Source: Brachybacterium vulturis (GTDB lineage: Bacteria; Actinomycetota; Actinomycetes; Actinomycetales; Dermabacteraceae). Taken from it: a DNA stretch of 64,000 bases. The DNA lies in assembly GCF_002407185.1 (NCBI RefSeq), contig NZ_CP023563.1, positions 2,108,001 to 2,172,000 on the forward strand, in the 5' to 3' direction. The notes under the pieces are model-generated. The model saw nothing but the letters and a program-made list of their open reading frames with translations, searched no databases and was not told where the DNA came from. Both the position numbers and the translations under genes were made by a program. Below, piece by piece: positions 54,151 to 63,098 of the stretch (the stretch's first letter is position 1; each line of letters starts with the position of its first letter).

Positions 54151-55764
54151 ATGGGACGCCATGCCGGTCCCTCCGCCATCCCGCCCGGCCCGGAGCGCTC
54201 CGCCTCCCGCCCCGATGAGCCTCCGCGGAAGCCGGTGCAGTCGCGCACCCCGCTCACGGCGCAGGCGCTCGTGGACCGGGCCGATGTCACTCCCCACACC
54301 CCCGAGGCCGAGACCGTGCTGCGGATCTTCCACCGGCGCCGGCAGGAGCATGCCGCCTTCTACGTCGCCGAGACGCGCGATCTCGCCACCCTGTGGTCCG
54401 AGGAGGACGAGGGGGACGAGAAGGCCCTGCACGCACTGGCCGCCTCCGTGGGCATGCGGGCGAAGCTCCACCGCGGCGAGGACCGTCTGCGTGATGCGCA
54501 TGTCGCCGTCACCGATCTGCCCGCCTGCTTCGGACGGGTGGAGAGCGGGGCCCTTCCCGTCGAATGGTTCGAGTGGCTGATCCGCAGCGTCCTGCATCTC
54601 ACCGCGTACCAGCGCCGTCAGGTCGACGAGCGGGTCGCCGCATGGCAGCTCGAGTCGATTGACGTCGAGCGCTTCTACCGCGAGCTGCACACGCTGGTCG
54701 TGTGGTTCGGTCGCGCCGCCGTCCAGGAATCGCCGCAGGAGCAGCGCTCGGTCTCCCTCGCCTCCTCCCCGGACTCCGACGGCACCGCCTGCCTCATGAT
54801 CCGTGGCCCGATCCCCGAGATCACGGCCTTCGGGCAGCGGCTCGACGCCGCCGCCCGCGCCGTCCAGGATGCCCAGCGCCACGCACTCGAGACCGGGGCC
54901 CCGATCCCCTTCGACCTCGACGGGGACGCCTCCCGCGAGGGGCGCCACCTCTCACTGGCGGCCCTGCAGTACGCGATCGCGGTCCGCTCACAGCTCGACA
55001 CCGGAGCTGTGGAGGTGCCCGATCCTGCCTTCCGGATCTCTGTCGTGGTGCCGGTGCTGACGCTGCTCGGTCGCTCGAACGCCCCCGCGACACTGGACGG
55101 CACCATCCCGATCCCGCCTCGTATGGCGCGCGAGCTCGTCGCCAAGGCACCGGCCTTCGAGCGGGTGCTCACCGACCCCGTCTCGGGGGATCACCTGCCC
55201 TCGGCCTCCCGCACCTACCGCCCGTCCGCGGCGATGGCCGAGAACCTCCGGCTGATCGATCCCGTCTGCGCGGTCCCCGGCTGCACCCGCAACGTCATGA
55301 CCGTCGGGGAGATGGACCACATCGAGGAGTTCGACCTCGAGAATCCTGCTCGCGGCGGTCCCACCTCCGTCGAGAACCTGCACCGCATCTGTCGCACCCA
55401 CCACCGGATGAAGACCGCCGGTCTGCTCGATCCCGAGCGGGACGAGACGACCGGGACCACCCGCTGGCGCATTCTCGGGGCAGCGGTGTGCGATGTCGCC
55501 GCGAACACGGACCTCGTGACCCGCGAGCTCGGCGGCCGCCTCCGGGAGGCCTGGCAGAGATACGCCGACGACCTCGAGTTCGAAGCGCTGACCCGGACCG
55601 GCTTCTTCGACGAAGCGCGCGCCGAGGACGCCGACCGGGACGAGGCGTACCGGTGGGGATGCCACCTGATCGACCACTACTCCCGCCCCGAGCACGACGA
55701 GGCCGACGACCCGGGCCCGCCACCGCTCCCGCCGCCGCCCGGTCACGAGCCGCCGCCGTACTGA
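54151..55764 (+). CDS. HNH endonuclease-signature protein, DUF222/13E12 family (537 aa)
   Basis: The N-terminal helical part (about residues 60-330; HLTAYQRRQVDERVAAW) is DUF222-like. The C-terminal HNH unit is at about residues 373-420: CAVPGCTRN, DHIEEFDLENPARGGPTSVENLHRICRTHHRMK. The tail is very acidic, then proline-rich (PPPLPPPPG). This is the 13E12-type family that exists in many copies in actinobacterial genomes; function is unproven. ATG 54151 has AGGGAGGGGGG upstream; ATG 54067 also is in frame, but that codon overlaps the TAAAAT -10 box. The gene interrupts rsmD-coaD, suggesting acquisition. Confidence 0.85.
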   Translation: MGRHAGPSAIPPGPERSASRPDEPPRKPVQSRTPLTAQALVDRADVTPHTPEAETVLRIFHRRRQEHAAFYVAETRDLATLWSEEDEGDEKALHALAASVGMRAKLHRGEDRLRDAHVAVTDLPACFGRVESGALPVEWFEWLIRSVLHLTAYQRRQVDERVAAWQLESIDVERFYRELHTLVVWFGRAAVQESPQEQRSVSLASSPDSDGTACLMIRGPIPEITAFGQRLDAAARAVQDAQRHALETGAPIPFDLDGDASREGRHLSLAALQYAIAVRSQLDTGAVEVPDPAFRISVVVPVLTLLGRSNAPATLDGTIPIPPRMARELVAKAPAFERVLTDPVSGDHLPSASRTYRPSAAMAENLRLIDPVCAVPGCTRNVMTVGEMDHIEEFDLENPARGGPTSVENLHRICRTHHRMKTAGLLDPERDETTGTTRWRILGAAVCDVAANTDLVTRELGGRLREAWQRYADDLEFEALTRTGFFDEARAEDADRDEAYRWGCHLIDHYSRPEHDEADDPGPPPLPPPPGHEPPPY

Positions 55765-55805
55765 CCCTCGCCGTGCCTCGTGCTCCCTTCCCGTCCCGGC
55801 AGCGT

Positions 55806-55811
55806 TACCCT
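55806..55811 (+). promoter_or_regulatory. -10 box TACCCT for leaderless acetyltransferase gene
   Basis: TACCCT ends 6 nt before the ATG at 55818. This is the same arrangement and the same hexamer as at 18845. Confidence 0.55.
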
Positions 55812-55817
55812 GCACCG

Positions 55818-56390
55818 ATGACACTCTCGCTCGCCGACCTCGACTGGCCCCTGCACACCGAGCGGCTCGAGCTGCGTCCGGGACGCACGGAGGACGCCGC
55901 GGCCATCTGGCCCTGGTACCGGCAGCCCGAGGTGCAGGAATGGACCACCACGCTCAGCCCCACGCTCGCGGCGCACCAGGAGCACTGGGACGCAGGGCTC
56001 GGGTCCGCCGTGGTCGGCCTGCACCAGGGCGTCGTGGTCGCCGTCGGCAAGGTCGAGCGGCAGGACCCCTGGTCCCAGACGGACATGAGGGACCGGGCCG
56101 CCGGCCAGCAGGTCGAGCTCGGCTGGGTCCTCGACCTCGCCGTGCAGGGCCAGGGGCTCGGCACCGAGTTCGCGGCCGCCCTGCGCGACCTCGCCTTCGA
56201 CGGGCTCGGTGTGCGCCGCATCGAGGCTGCCTGCTTCGCCGAGAACCTCGCCTCCCGTCGTGTCATGGAGAAGATCGGGCTGCGGCTCGAAGGCGTCTTC
56301 CGCGAGGAGTCCCTGCACCGCAGCGGCCGCTGGCTCGACGGCATGAGCTACGCACTGCTCGCCAGCGAGCACCACGGCACCGATACTTGA
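55818..56390 (+). CDS. RimJ/RimL-type GNAT acetyltransferase (190 aa)
   Basis: Begins LHTERLELRPGRTEDAAAIWPWYRQPEVQEWTTT, the family N terminus. Motif A is ELGWVLDLAVQGQGLGTEFAAALRDLAFDGLGVRRIEAACFAENLASRRVMEKIGLRLEGVFREES. This group acetylates protein N termini or small amines; the substrate is unknown. It follows the HNH gene by 53 nt with its own leaderless start. Confidence 0.9.
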   Translation: MTLSLADLDWPLHTERLELRPGRTEDAAAIWPWYRQPEVQEWTTTLSPTLAAHQEHWDAGLGSAVVGLHQGVVVAVGKVERQDPWSQTDMRDRAAGQQVELGWVLDLAVQGQGLGTEFAAALRDLAFDGLGVRRIEAACFAENLASRRVMEKIGLRLEGVFREESLHRSGRWLDGMSYALLASEHHGTDT

Positions 56391-56393
56391 GCC

Positions 56394-56774
56394 ATGAGCA
56401 CCCTCACCGCCACCTTCACCATCGACCTGACCCCCGCCGAGGTCCTCCTCGGCGCCGCCGACCGCTTCGACCTGGCCAAGACCTGGACCGGGACGGTCGC
56501 GGGCACCTCGCGCGGCGTCATGCTCACCGCCGGAGACCCGGCGGCCGGCAGCGCCTCCTACATCGCCACCGAGACCTTCGAGGGCACCCTCGACGGTCGG
56601 GAGGGCACCCTCACCTTCCAGCAGCTCGGCACCATGGCGGGCGGGGAGCCCGAGCTGCGCTACGTCATCGCCCCCGGCTCGGGCACCGGTGATCTCGTCG
56701 GTCTCACCGGCACCCTGACCATCGGCACCATCGACGAGGACGGCACCCACCACGTCACCGTCGAGCTCACCTGA
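56394..56774 (+). CDS. DUF3224 family protein (126 aa)
   Basis: An all-beta protein with TKTW-like KTWTGTVAGTSRGVMLTAGDPAAGSASYIATETFEGTLDGREGTLTFQQLGTM and a glycine-rich C-terminal LVGLTGTLTIGTIDEDGTHHVTVEL. This is the DUF3224 pattern (allene-oxide-cyclase-like barrel). Function unknown. It starts 3 nt after the acetyltransferase stop; GATACT lies 6 nt before the ATG and could be a weak leaderless promoter. Confidence 0.85.
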   Translation: MSTLTATFTIDLTPAEVLLGAADRFDLAKTWTGTVAGTSRGVMLTAGDPAAGSASYIATETFEGTLDGREGTLTFQQLGTMAGGEPELRYVIAPGSGTGDLVGLTGTLTIGTIDEDGTHHVTVELT

Positions 56775-56794
56775 GACGTCCAGCCCCGGCGCAC

Positions 56795-56800
56795 TAGAGT
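56795..56800 (+). promoter_or_regulatory. -10 box TAGAGT for leaderless coaD
   Basis: TAGAGT ends 6 nt before the ATG at 56807, with no ribosome site. It shows that coaD is not dependent on the inserted genes upstream for expression. Confidence 0.6.
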
Positions 56801-56806
56801 GGCGCC

Positions 56807-57298
56807 ATGAGCACCGTCGTCCTGCCCGGCTCGTTCGACCCCTTCACCCTGGGGCACCTCGACCTCACCCGCCGGGCCGCCGCGCTCGGCCACCAGGTGA
56901 TCATCGCGGTCTCCCACAACCCCTCCAAGCAGGGGATGCTGGGCCTCGAGGCGCGCACCGGCGCGATCACGGGGACCCTCGTGCAGGAGGGCCTCTCCGG
57001 TACGGTCGAGGTGCGCACCCTCCCCAAGGGTCTGCTGGTCGACTTCTGCCGTGAGGTGGGTGCCCGAGCCGTGGTGCGGGGGCTGCGCTCCCAGCTCGAC
57101 CTCGCCTACGAGGAACCGATGGCGCGGATGAACCACCACCTCGCCGACGTCGACACTCTCTTCCTGCTCACCGACTCGGCCTGGTCGCACATCTCCTCCT
57201 CCCTGGTGAGGGAGGTCCACGCCCTCGGCGGTGACGTCTCCGACATGCTCCCCGGCCCCTCCCTGGAGGCGCTGCGCACCGCCGCGGCCACCTCCTGA
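56807..57298 (+). CDS. coaD: Phosphopantetheine adenylyltransferase (163 aa)
   Basis: Penultimate step of coenzyme A synthesis. The nucleotidyl-transferase signature is VLPGSFDPFTLGHLDLTRRAAALG (the HxGH-type motif in TLGHLD). VVRGLRSQLDLAYEEPMARMN and the ISSSLVRE motif near the C terminus are conserved. Length is normal. It starts the coaD-yceD-rnc-mutM group. Confidence 0.96.
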   Translation: MSTVVLPGSFDPFTLGHLDLTRRAAALGHQVIIAVSHNPSKQGMLGLEARTGAITGTLVQEGLSGTVEVRTLPKGLLVDFCREVGARAVVRGLRSQLDLAYEEPMARMNHHLADVDTLFLLTDSAWSHISSSLVREVHALGGDVSDMLPGPSLEALRTAAATS

Positions 57299-57329
57299 CC
57301 GACCCCACGAACGAACAGGATCTTCACCG

Positions 57330-57917
57330 ATGTCTTCCGAGAACACCCCGACCACGACGCTCGAGACCGTGCTGCGGTTCGACGCGGTCGACCTCGTCGG
57401 CCGCACCGGCTCCCACCGGCGCGTCGAGCGCACCGTCCCCGCCCCGCCCCGTGAGGCCGGTGGCGTCGCGATGCAGGTCCGCGAGGGCGAGGACCTCGCC
57501 GTCGAGGCCGAGCTCGAGTCCGTGGTCGAGGGCATCTACGCCCACGGCACCGTCACCGCGCATCTCGAGGGCGAGTGCTCCCGCTGCCTGGACCCCGTCG
57601 AGCAGGACGTCGTCGCCCGCCTCGACGAGCTGTTCATGTTCCCCGACAAGGTCAAGGCCGACGAGAAGGAGGACACCACCCTCCTCGAGGCCGACGAGGT
57701 CAACCTCGGCCCGCTGGTGCGCGACGCCCTCGCGATGGAGGCCGACGAGCGCCCCCTGTGCCGTGAGGACTGCCCGGGCCTGTGCGCCCAGTGCGGGTTC
57801 CGCATGGAGGAGGACCCGGACCACCACCACGACGTGATCGATCCCCGCTTCGCGGCGCTGCAGGGCCTGCTCGACGACCCGCAGCAGGACCACCCGCAGC
57901 AGGACGAGGAGGCCTGA
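57330..57917 (+). CDS. yceD: YceD family protein, DUF177 (195 aa)
   Basis: DUF177 protein; relatives are linked to 23S rRNA accumulation and to ribosomal protein L32. Domain core about residues 50-150: GTVTAHLEGECSRCLDPVEQDVVARLDELFMFPD, then EVNLGPLVRDALAMEADERPLCREDCPGLCAQCG with a zinc-like CxxxCxxLCxxCG cluster. rpmF normally follows directly, but here rnc starts at the stop codon (1-nt overlap). It ends in an acidic, Gln-rich tail. Confidence 0.92.
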   Translation: MSSENTPTTTLETVLRFDAVDLVGRTGSHRRVERTVPAPPREAGGVAMQVREGEDLAVEAELESVVEGIYAHGTVTAHLEGECSRCLDPVEQDVVARLDELFMFPDKVKADEKEDTTLLEADEVNLGPLVRDALAMEADERPLCREDCPGLCAQCGFRMEEDPDHHHDVIDPRFAALQGLLDDPQQDHPQQDEEA

Positions 57918-58669
57918 TGGCGCGCAGGCGCCGCGCCACCGAGGCAGCCGCCCCGCAGGGCCTGCTGGACCGGCTCCCGCTGGATGCCGGGCAGGGGATC
58001 GATCTGCGGGACTCCGGGCTGCTGGAACTGGCTCTGACCCACCGCTCGTTCTCCTACGAGCACGACTCGCTGCCCCACAACGAGCGGCTCGAGTTCCTCG
58101 GCGACGCCGTGCTGCAGCTGGCCGTCACCGAGCACCTCTACGCGACCCACCCCACCCTGCCCGAGGGGGACCTCGCCCGCCGCCGCGCCGCGACCGTGAG
58201 CACCCGCGCGCTCGCCGTGATCGCCTCCAAGCTCGACCTCGGCGCCTACGTGCGCCTCGGCCGTGGCGAGGACCTCACCGGCGGCCGGGCGAAGTCCTCG
58301 ATCCTCGCCGACACCACCGAGGCCGTGATCGGCGCCGTCCACCTCGCGCTCGGCCAGGACGTCTCCCGCCGCTTCGTGCTGGACCTGCTGCGCCCGCTGC
58401 TGGACTCCGACGAGTTCCTCGAGACCGGCTACGACTTCAAGTCCCGCCTGCAGGAGATCGCCGCCGCCGGCGGGGCGATGGTCACCTATGAGCTCACCGA
58501 GTCCGGCCTCGAGCACCAGAAGACCTTCACCGCCACCGTCACCGTTCCCGGCATCGTCACCGCCAGCGGTGACGGCGCCTCGAAGAAGGACGCCGAGCTC
58601 GCCGCCGCCCAGAACGCGGTGCGTGGTGTCCTCGCCGAGCGCGACGAGCCCCTGATCCCACGGGGCTGA
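57917..58669 (+). CDS. rnc: Ribonuclease III (250 aa)
   Basis: Double-stranded RNA endonuclease for rRNA and mRNA processing. The signature NERLEFLGDAVLQLAVTEHLY is intact, and the second acidic pair is in ADTTEAVIGAVHLA. The C-terminal double-stranded RNA-binding domain (FKSRLQEIAAAGGAMVTYELTESG...GDGASKKDAELAAAQNAV) is complete. ATG overlaps the yceD stop by 1 nt; mutM follows 4 nt later. Confidence 0.96.
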   Translation: MARRRRATEAAAPQGLLDRLPLDAGQGIDLRDSGLLELALTHRSFSYEHDSLPHNERLEFLGDAVLQLAVTEHLYATHPTLPEGDLARRRAATVSTRALAVIASKLDLGAYVRLGRGEDLTGGRAKSSILADTTEAVIGAVHLALGQDVSRRFVLDLLRPLLDSDEFLETGYDFKSRLQEIAAAGGAMVTYELTESGLEHQKTFTATVTVPGIVTASGDGASKKDAELAAAQNAVRGVLAERDEPLIPRG

Positions 58670-58673
58670 GCGG

Positions 58674-59624
58674 ATGCCCGAGCTGCCCGAGGTCGAGGTC
58701 GTCCGGCGAGGCCTCGCCCCCCGCACCGTGGGCCGCACCGTCACGGACGTCGAGCTGCTCGATGCCCGCATCATCCGCCGCCAGCACGGGGGCATCGACC
58801 GGCTGCGCGCCGGGCTCGTGGGCTCGACCCTCACCGCCGTGGTGCGGAGGGGGAAGTTCCTGTGGTGGCGTCTCGCCGACCCCGACGGCGCCGAGACCGG
58901 CGAGGCGCTGATGGGGCACCTGGGGATGAGCGGCCAGCTGCGGATCGCGACGGCCGACGGGGCGACCGTCACGCCCGGCGGACCGCCCGCACCCTCCGAG
59001 GGGCCCGCCCCCGACCCGCAGCGCCACCGCCGGCTCTCCCTCCACCTCGACGACGGCACGCGGGTGGACCTCATCGACCAGCGGCTCTTCGGCGGTGTGT
59101 GGACCAGCCCGCTGGTGGAGGCGGCCGACGGCGCGCTCGCCGGGGTCGGCAGCCCCGATGCGCTGCTGCCCGAGGGCGCCTCCCACATCGCCCGCGACCT
59201 GCTGGACCCGGCCGTTGACCTGGGGGCGATCGCCCGGACCCTGCGGGCCCGGCGCAGTGCGGTCAAGGCCCTGCTGCTGAATCAGGAGATCGTCTCCGGG
59301 ATCGGGAACATCTACGCCGACGAGGCGCTGTGGAGCGCCCGCACCCGCTACGACACCCCCGGCACCGCGCTCAGCCAGCGCCGGGCGCTCGCGATCCTCC
59401 GCGCCGCCCGCGAGGTGATGGAGCGGGCACTGGCGGTGGGCGGCACCAGCTTCGACGCGCTGTACGTGAACGTCGACGGGCGCAGCGGGTACTTCGCACG
59501 GTCACTGAACGCCTACGGGCGTGAGGGCGAGCCGTGCCCGCGGTGCGGTAGATTGCTTCGACGAGTGATCTACCAGGGCAGGAGCAGTCATTTCTGCCCC
59601 CGGTGCCAGCGCAGGACGATGTGA
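58674..59624 (+). CDS. mutM: Formamidopyrimidine-DNA glycosylase (316 aa)
   Basis: Removes 8-oxoguanine and formamidopyrimidine from DNA. The invariant MPELPEVEVVRRGL N terminus includes the catalytic Pro2 and Glu3. The zinc finger is at the C terminus (CPRCGRLLRRVIYQGRSSHFCPRCQ), and the helix-two-turn-helix lies in NQEIVSGIGNIYADEALW. An Ala/Pro-rich insert (about residues 99-120) makes it slightly long. Start at 58674, 4 nt after rnc. Confidence 0.96.
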   Translation: MPELPEVEVVRRGLAPRTVGRTVTDVELLDARIIRRQHGGIDRLRAGLVGSTLTAVVRRGKFLWWRLADPDGAETGEALMGHLGMSGQLRIATADGATVTPGGPPAPSEGPAPDPQRHRRLSLHLDDGTRVDLIDQRLFGGVWTSPLVEAADGALAGVGSPDALLPEGASHIARDLLDPAVDLGAIARTLRARRSAVKALLLNQEIVSGIGNIYADEALWSARTRYDTPGTALSQRRALAILRAAREVMERALAVGGTSFDALYVNVDGRSGYFARSLNAYGREGEPCPRCGRLLRRVIYQGRSSHFCPRCQRRTM

Positions 59625-59637
59625 GGAAGGACGCTCC

Positions 59638-60273
59638 GTGACAGCGACCCAGCAGCCCGGCCCGATCCGCGTGATGCTCGTGGACGACCATGAGGTGGTC
59701 CGCCGGGGCATCGTCACCGTGATCGACGCCAGCCCGTCCCTGCAGGTGATCGGGGAGGCCTCCTCGGTGGCCGAGGCGACCCGTCGCCTGCCCGCGATCC
59801 GCCCCGAGGTGCTGGTGGTGGACCTCCAGCTGCCCGACGGCACCGGTATCGAGGTGATGAGGGCGGCGCGCGAGCTCGATCCGGAGCAGCGGATGCTGGT
59901 GCTCACCAGCTTCGACGACGACGCCGCACTGCGCGAGTCCAGGGCCGCCGGTGCCTCCGGCCTGATGCTGAAGTCGGCCCGCTCGCAGGAGATCGTCGAG
60001 GCGATCACGGCGGTCCACGGCGGCAGGACGATCTGGCCGGCGGACCACGTCGACGACGGCCCGGATCTCTCCGAGTCCGATCACAGGATCGTGGAGCTGA
60101 TCGGCGATGGCCACTCCAACCGTGAGATCGCGGAGGCGGTCGGCATCGCCGAGAAGACCGTGAAGAACCGCGTCACGGTCATCCTGCAGGCCTTCGACAT
60201 GCAGCGCCGCACGCAGGTGGCCGCGATGGTCGCCGCCCGCCGACGGGCCGGCTGGAAGCCGCACCAGCCCTGA
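59638..60273 (+). CDS. NarL/LuxR-type response regulator (211 aa)
   Basis: Receiver domain (about residues 10-125) with acidic pocket Asp16/Asp17 and phospho-acceptor Asp62 (VVDLQLPDG). A LuxR-type helix-turn-helix follows (about 140-205; LSESDHRIVELIGDGHSNREIAEAVGIAEKTVKNRVTVILQ). It resembles DevR/DosR. GTG start at 59638 with AGGAAGGA upstream. It is tail to tail with a sensor kinase (3-nt gap), its probable partner. Targets may include the cyd genes, by position only. Confidence 0.9.
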   Translation: MTATQQPGPIRVMLVDDHEVVRRGIVTVIDASPSLQVIGEASSVAEATRRLPAIRPEVLVVDLQLPDGTGIEVMRAARELDPEQRMLVLTSFDDDAALRESRAAGASGLMLKSARSQEIVEAITAVHGGRTIWPADHVDDGPDLSESDHRIVELIGDGHSNREIAEAVGIAEKTVKNRVTVILQAFDMQRRTQVAAMVAARRRAGWKPHQP

Positions 60274-60276
60274 GCC

Positions 60277-61437
60277 TCACGCCGGCGGCAGGGTGACCCG
60301 CCAGGAGACCATGGTGCCCGGTTCGAGACCCAGGGCATCCACCCAGCCGGAGTGACGCCTCGCCCGCGAGGAGATGTTCGCCAGCCCGCTGCGGCGCTGC
60401 ACCGAGGGGTCGATGCCGCGGCCGTTGTCGGAGACGTTGACCTGCACCACGCGGTCCACGCCCTCGGAGAAGACGCTCACCGAGACCGCCACCGCGGTGG
60501 CGTGCGCATGGCGCGCCGCGTTGGCCAGGCATTCCCGCACCACCGCGACCACGTCCTCCGCGATCTCCGGCGGCAGTTCGGCGTCCATCTCCGCCGGATG
60601 CGGGGGCAGTCGCATCGAGGGGACGAAGCCGAGGCCGGCGGTGGCCAGCCCCACCTCGTGCCGCAGCTGCTCGGTGAGCGTCGCGGCGGTGCGCTCCCGG
60701 CGCAGCGACTGCACGATCTGCCGGATCTGCGCGACCGCATTCTCGACCCCCTGCACGGAGGTCGCGACCGAGCTGCGGATCCGCGCGTTGGACGGGGTCA
60801 TGCCCGGCGACTCGAGCGAGTCGACCATGGCCTCCAGCTCCATCCCCACCGCGAACAGCTCCTGGATCGCGAGGTCGTGGAGATCACGGGCGATACGGCT
60901 GCGCTCGTCGTCGATCTCGGTGCTGGCTCCCAGCGTCGGGGCACGCAGGGTGAGCGCGATCAGGCCGGCCAGCGCATCGAGGCGCTCGCGGTCCGCCGTG
61001 GTGTACGGGGCGGAGCCCGCGGTCCGCAGCACCGCGAGCAGCCCCAGGCCGTGCTCGGCCGCATCCACCGCGCCCAGCAGGGCGGGGCTGGACCCCGGAT
61101 CGATCACCAGGGTGGAGATCGCCTCGAGCGCGTCCACATCGGCGCGGTGCAGGGCACGACCGGTGGGGGAGTCCGCGGGGACCTCGGTGCCCAGCAGCTC
61201 GGGCGCGTCGGCCCCGTCGACCATCTCCACCGCCCAGCGGTCCGTGCTCAGCGGCATCACCAGCACCGCGTTGCGTGCGGCGAGGTCCGTGCGGGCCGAG
61301 TGGAGCAGCAGGTCCAGCAGATCCTCGGCCTCGCCGCCGGCGAGGACCGCGCCGGCGAGGTCCTGGATCCGGGTGCGGTCGCCGCGCAGGGGAGCGGTCG
61401 ACGGGGCGGGAGGGGACGACGGGGAGGGAGAGCTCAT
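60277..61437 (-). CDS. GAF-domain sensor histidine kinase, DevS/NarX-like (386 aa)
   Basis: Soluble kinase with no membrane span. The N-terminal GAF domain is at about residues 25-165. The HisKA_3 dimerisation domain has His187 in DDERSRIARDLHDLAIQELFAVGMELE, and a HATPase domain follows (VVRECLANAARHAHA...VNVSDNGRGID...GLANISSRARRHSG). It lacks the tandem GAFs of DevS and an obvious heme ligand. The ATG overlaps the cydC stop (ATGA), so it is the last gene of cydD-cydC-kinase, suggesting that it senses redox or respiratory state. Partner: the convergent regulator. Confidence 0.9.
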   Translation of the reverse strand: MSSPSPSSPPAPSTAPLRGDRTRIQDLAGAVLAGGEAEDLLDLLLHSARTDLAARNAVLVMPLSTDRWAVEMVDGADAPELLGTEVPADSPTGRALHRADVDALEAISTLVIDPGSSPALLGAVDAAEHGLGLLAVLRTAGSAPYTTADRERLDALAGLIALTLRAPTLGASTEIDDERSRIARDLHDLAIQELFAVGMELEAMVDSLESPGMTPSNARIRSSVATSVQGVENAVAQIRQIVQSLRRERTAATLTEQLRHEVGLATAGLGFVPSMRLPPHPAEMDAELPPEIAEDVVAVVRECLANAARHAHATAVAVSVSVFSEGVDRVVQVNVSDNGRGIDPSVQRRSGLANISSRARRHSGWVDALGLEPGTMVSWRVTLPPA

Positions 61438-63098
61438 CGAAAGTCCTCGAGTCGGAGGATCGAGGTCCCGGCGGGGATCGCCTCGATGCGGTGGGTGACC
61501 ACCACGACGGTACTGCGCGCCGGGACCAGCGAGGTGTCCTCCGCATCCAGCAGGGCGGCCAGCAGCCGGTCGCCATGGGCGGTGTCGAGGTGCTCGGTGG
61601 GCTCATCGAGCAGCAGCACCGGCCCCCTGCGCACCACGGTCCGGGCCAGCAGCAGGCGTCGCCGCTCCCCGCCGGAGATGGTGGTGCCGTCCGGGCCCAG
61701 CATCGTGTCCAGTCCGTGCGGCAGGGCCGCGACCCAGTCGACCAGGCCCACCGCCGCGAGCGCCGCCCGGATCTCCTCGTCGCCGAGGTCGCCGCGCACC
61801 ACCTTCAGGTTCTCCCGCACCGTGGTCGCGAAGACGTGCGAATCCTCGGCGAACATCGTCACGCCGGCGCGCACCCGGGCCGGCTCGAGGGCGGTGAGAG
61901 CGCGACCGTCGAGCTCGACATGCCCGGCGAGCGGTTCCAGCAGCCCGGCGAGGGTGGCCAGCAGGGTGGACTTGCCGGTGCCGGAGGCGCCGATGACCGC
62001 CAGGCGCGACCCGGGCGGGAGGTCGAGGTCGAGCCCCCGGACGCGGGGAGCCCCCGGGGTCCAGCCGGCCGTGAGGTCGACGGCACGCAGGTGGGCGGCG
62101 GCGGGGCGCTCGGGAGGCGGGCCGGCGGGCCTCGCAGGCGCGTCCCCGACCAGTGCGGCGAGCCGCTCCGCCGCGGCCCGGGAGCGAGCGTGCTGCGAGG
62201 CCGCTGCGGGAAGCGCCGTGGCCGCCTCGAAGGAGGACAGCGGCAGCAGGAGCAGCACGCCGATCTGCCCGGCCGAGGCCCCGCCGCTCGTCCACAGCGT
62301 CCCGGCGGCCAGCAGGGAGCCGGCCACCGCCAGGATCATCGTCAGCGGCACGGCGGCGGAGGCCACCGCCGCGGGCACTGCCGCTCGGTCGATGGCGGCA
62401 TCGTGCTCCGCCTGCCGCTGCCGCAGCTGGGCGAGCGAGCCGTCGAGCCGGCCCTCGATGCGCAGGGAGGTGGCGTCGTCGAGGATCTCCAGCGTCTGCG
62501 CGCTGAGACCGGCGCGGGTGGTGAGCACCGCCTGCTCGGAGATCCTCGCGGCGCGGTGGGCGGCCAGCGGGGCGAGCACGCCGGCGAGCGCCAGGGCGGT
62601 GAGCATCACCGCGGCGGCGCTCAGGGACAGCGGCGCGAAGGTCGCCAGCACCGCCACCGCCATCACCACCGAGACCAGCGCCGGCACCAGCGCGGTGATG
62701 ACGTGGTCGCCGAGCTCCTGGGCGTCGTCCCCGAGGCGGGTCAGCAGATCGCCCCGTCGCAGCCGGGTCAGGGCGTCGTCGGTGCGGGCGGCCAGTGCGG
62801 TGAACAGGTGGGTGCGCAGGGAGACCACGCCGCGCAGGGCCACGTCATGGGTGAGCATCCGCTCCAGCCAGCGGAACGCTCCGCGGGAGACGCCGAGCGC
62901 CCGCACCGCCACCACGGCGACCGTGAGGTCCAGGACCGGCGGCATCGTCCAGGCGCGGGTGACGAGGTAGGCGGCGACCGCGGCGAGGGCGAAGGCGGAG
63001 CCGAGGGTCGCCAGCGAGGCGAGCACCGCGGCCAGCAGCCGGGTGCGGGGGATCTCCAGGGCGTCCACCGCCCGCCGGAGGGAGGAGGGGGCGGTCAT
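61434..63098 (-). CDS. cydC: Thiol reductant ABC exporter subunit CydC (554 aa)
   Basis: Half of the CydDC transporter that exports cysteine or glutathione-like thiols and is needed to assemble cytochrome bd. The N-terminal membrane domain has six predicted spans (LLAAVLASLATLGSAFALAAVAAYLVTRA and on). The ATPase domain has Walker A GASGTGKSTLL, signature ISGGERRRLLLARTV and Walker B VLLLDEPTEHLD. ATG 63098 overlaps the cydD stop by 4 nt. A longer open frame to 63998 is only the out-of-frame read through cydD. Confidence 0.92.
   Translation of the reverse strand: MTAPSSLRRAVDALEIPRTRLLAAVLASLATLGSAFALAAVAAYLVTRAWTMPPVLDLTVAVVAVRALGVSRGAFRWLERMLTHDVALRGVVSLRTHLFTALAARTDDALTRLRRGDLLTRLGDDAQELGDHVITALVPALVSVVMAVAVLATFAPLSLSAAAVMLTALALAGVLAPLAAHRAARISEQAVLTTRAGLSAQTLEILDDATSLRIEGRLDGSLAQLRQRQAEHDAAIDRAAVPAAVASAAVPLTMILAVAGSLLAAGTLWTSGGASAGQIGVLLLLPLSSFEAATALPAAASQHARSRAAAERLAALVGDAPARPAGPPPERPAAAHLRAVDLTAGWTPGAPRVRGLDLDLPPGSRLAVIGASGTGKSTLLATLAGLLEPLAGHVELDGRALTALEPARVRAGVTMFAEDSHVFATTVRENLKVVRGDLGDEEIRAALAAVGLVDWVAALPHGLDTMLGPDGTTISGGERRRLLLARTVVRRGPVLLLDEPTEHLDTAHGDRLLAALLDAEDTSLVPARSTVVVVTHRIEAIPAGTSILRLEDFR

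Noticed and set aside
60352..62970. An 872-residue plus-strand open frame across the kinase and cydC
   Set aside because: Ser/Arg-rich shadow composition and no domain. The minus-strand genes carry full kinase and ABC motifs.
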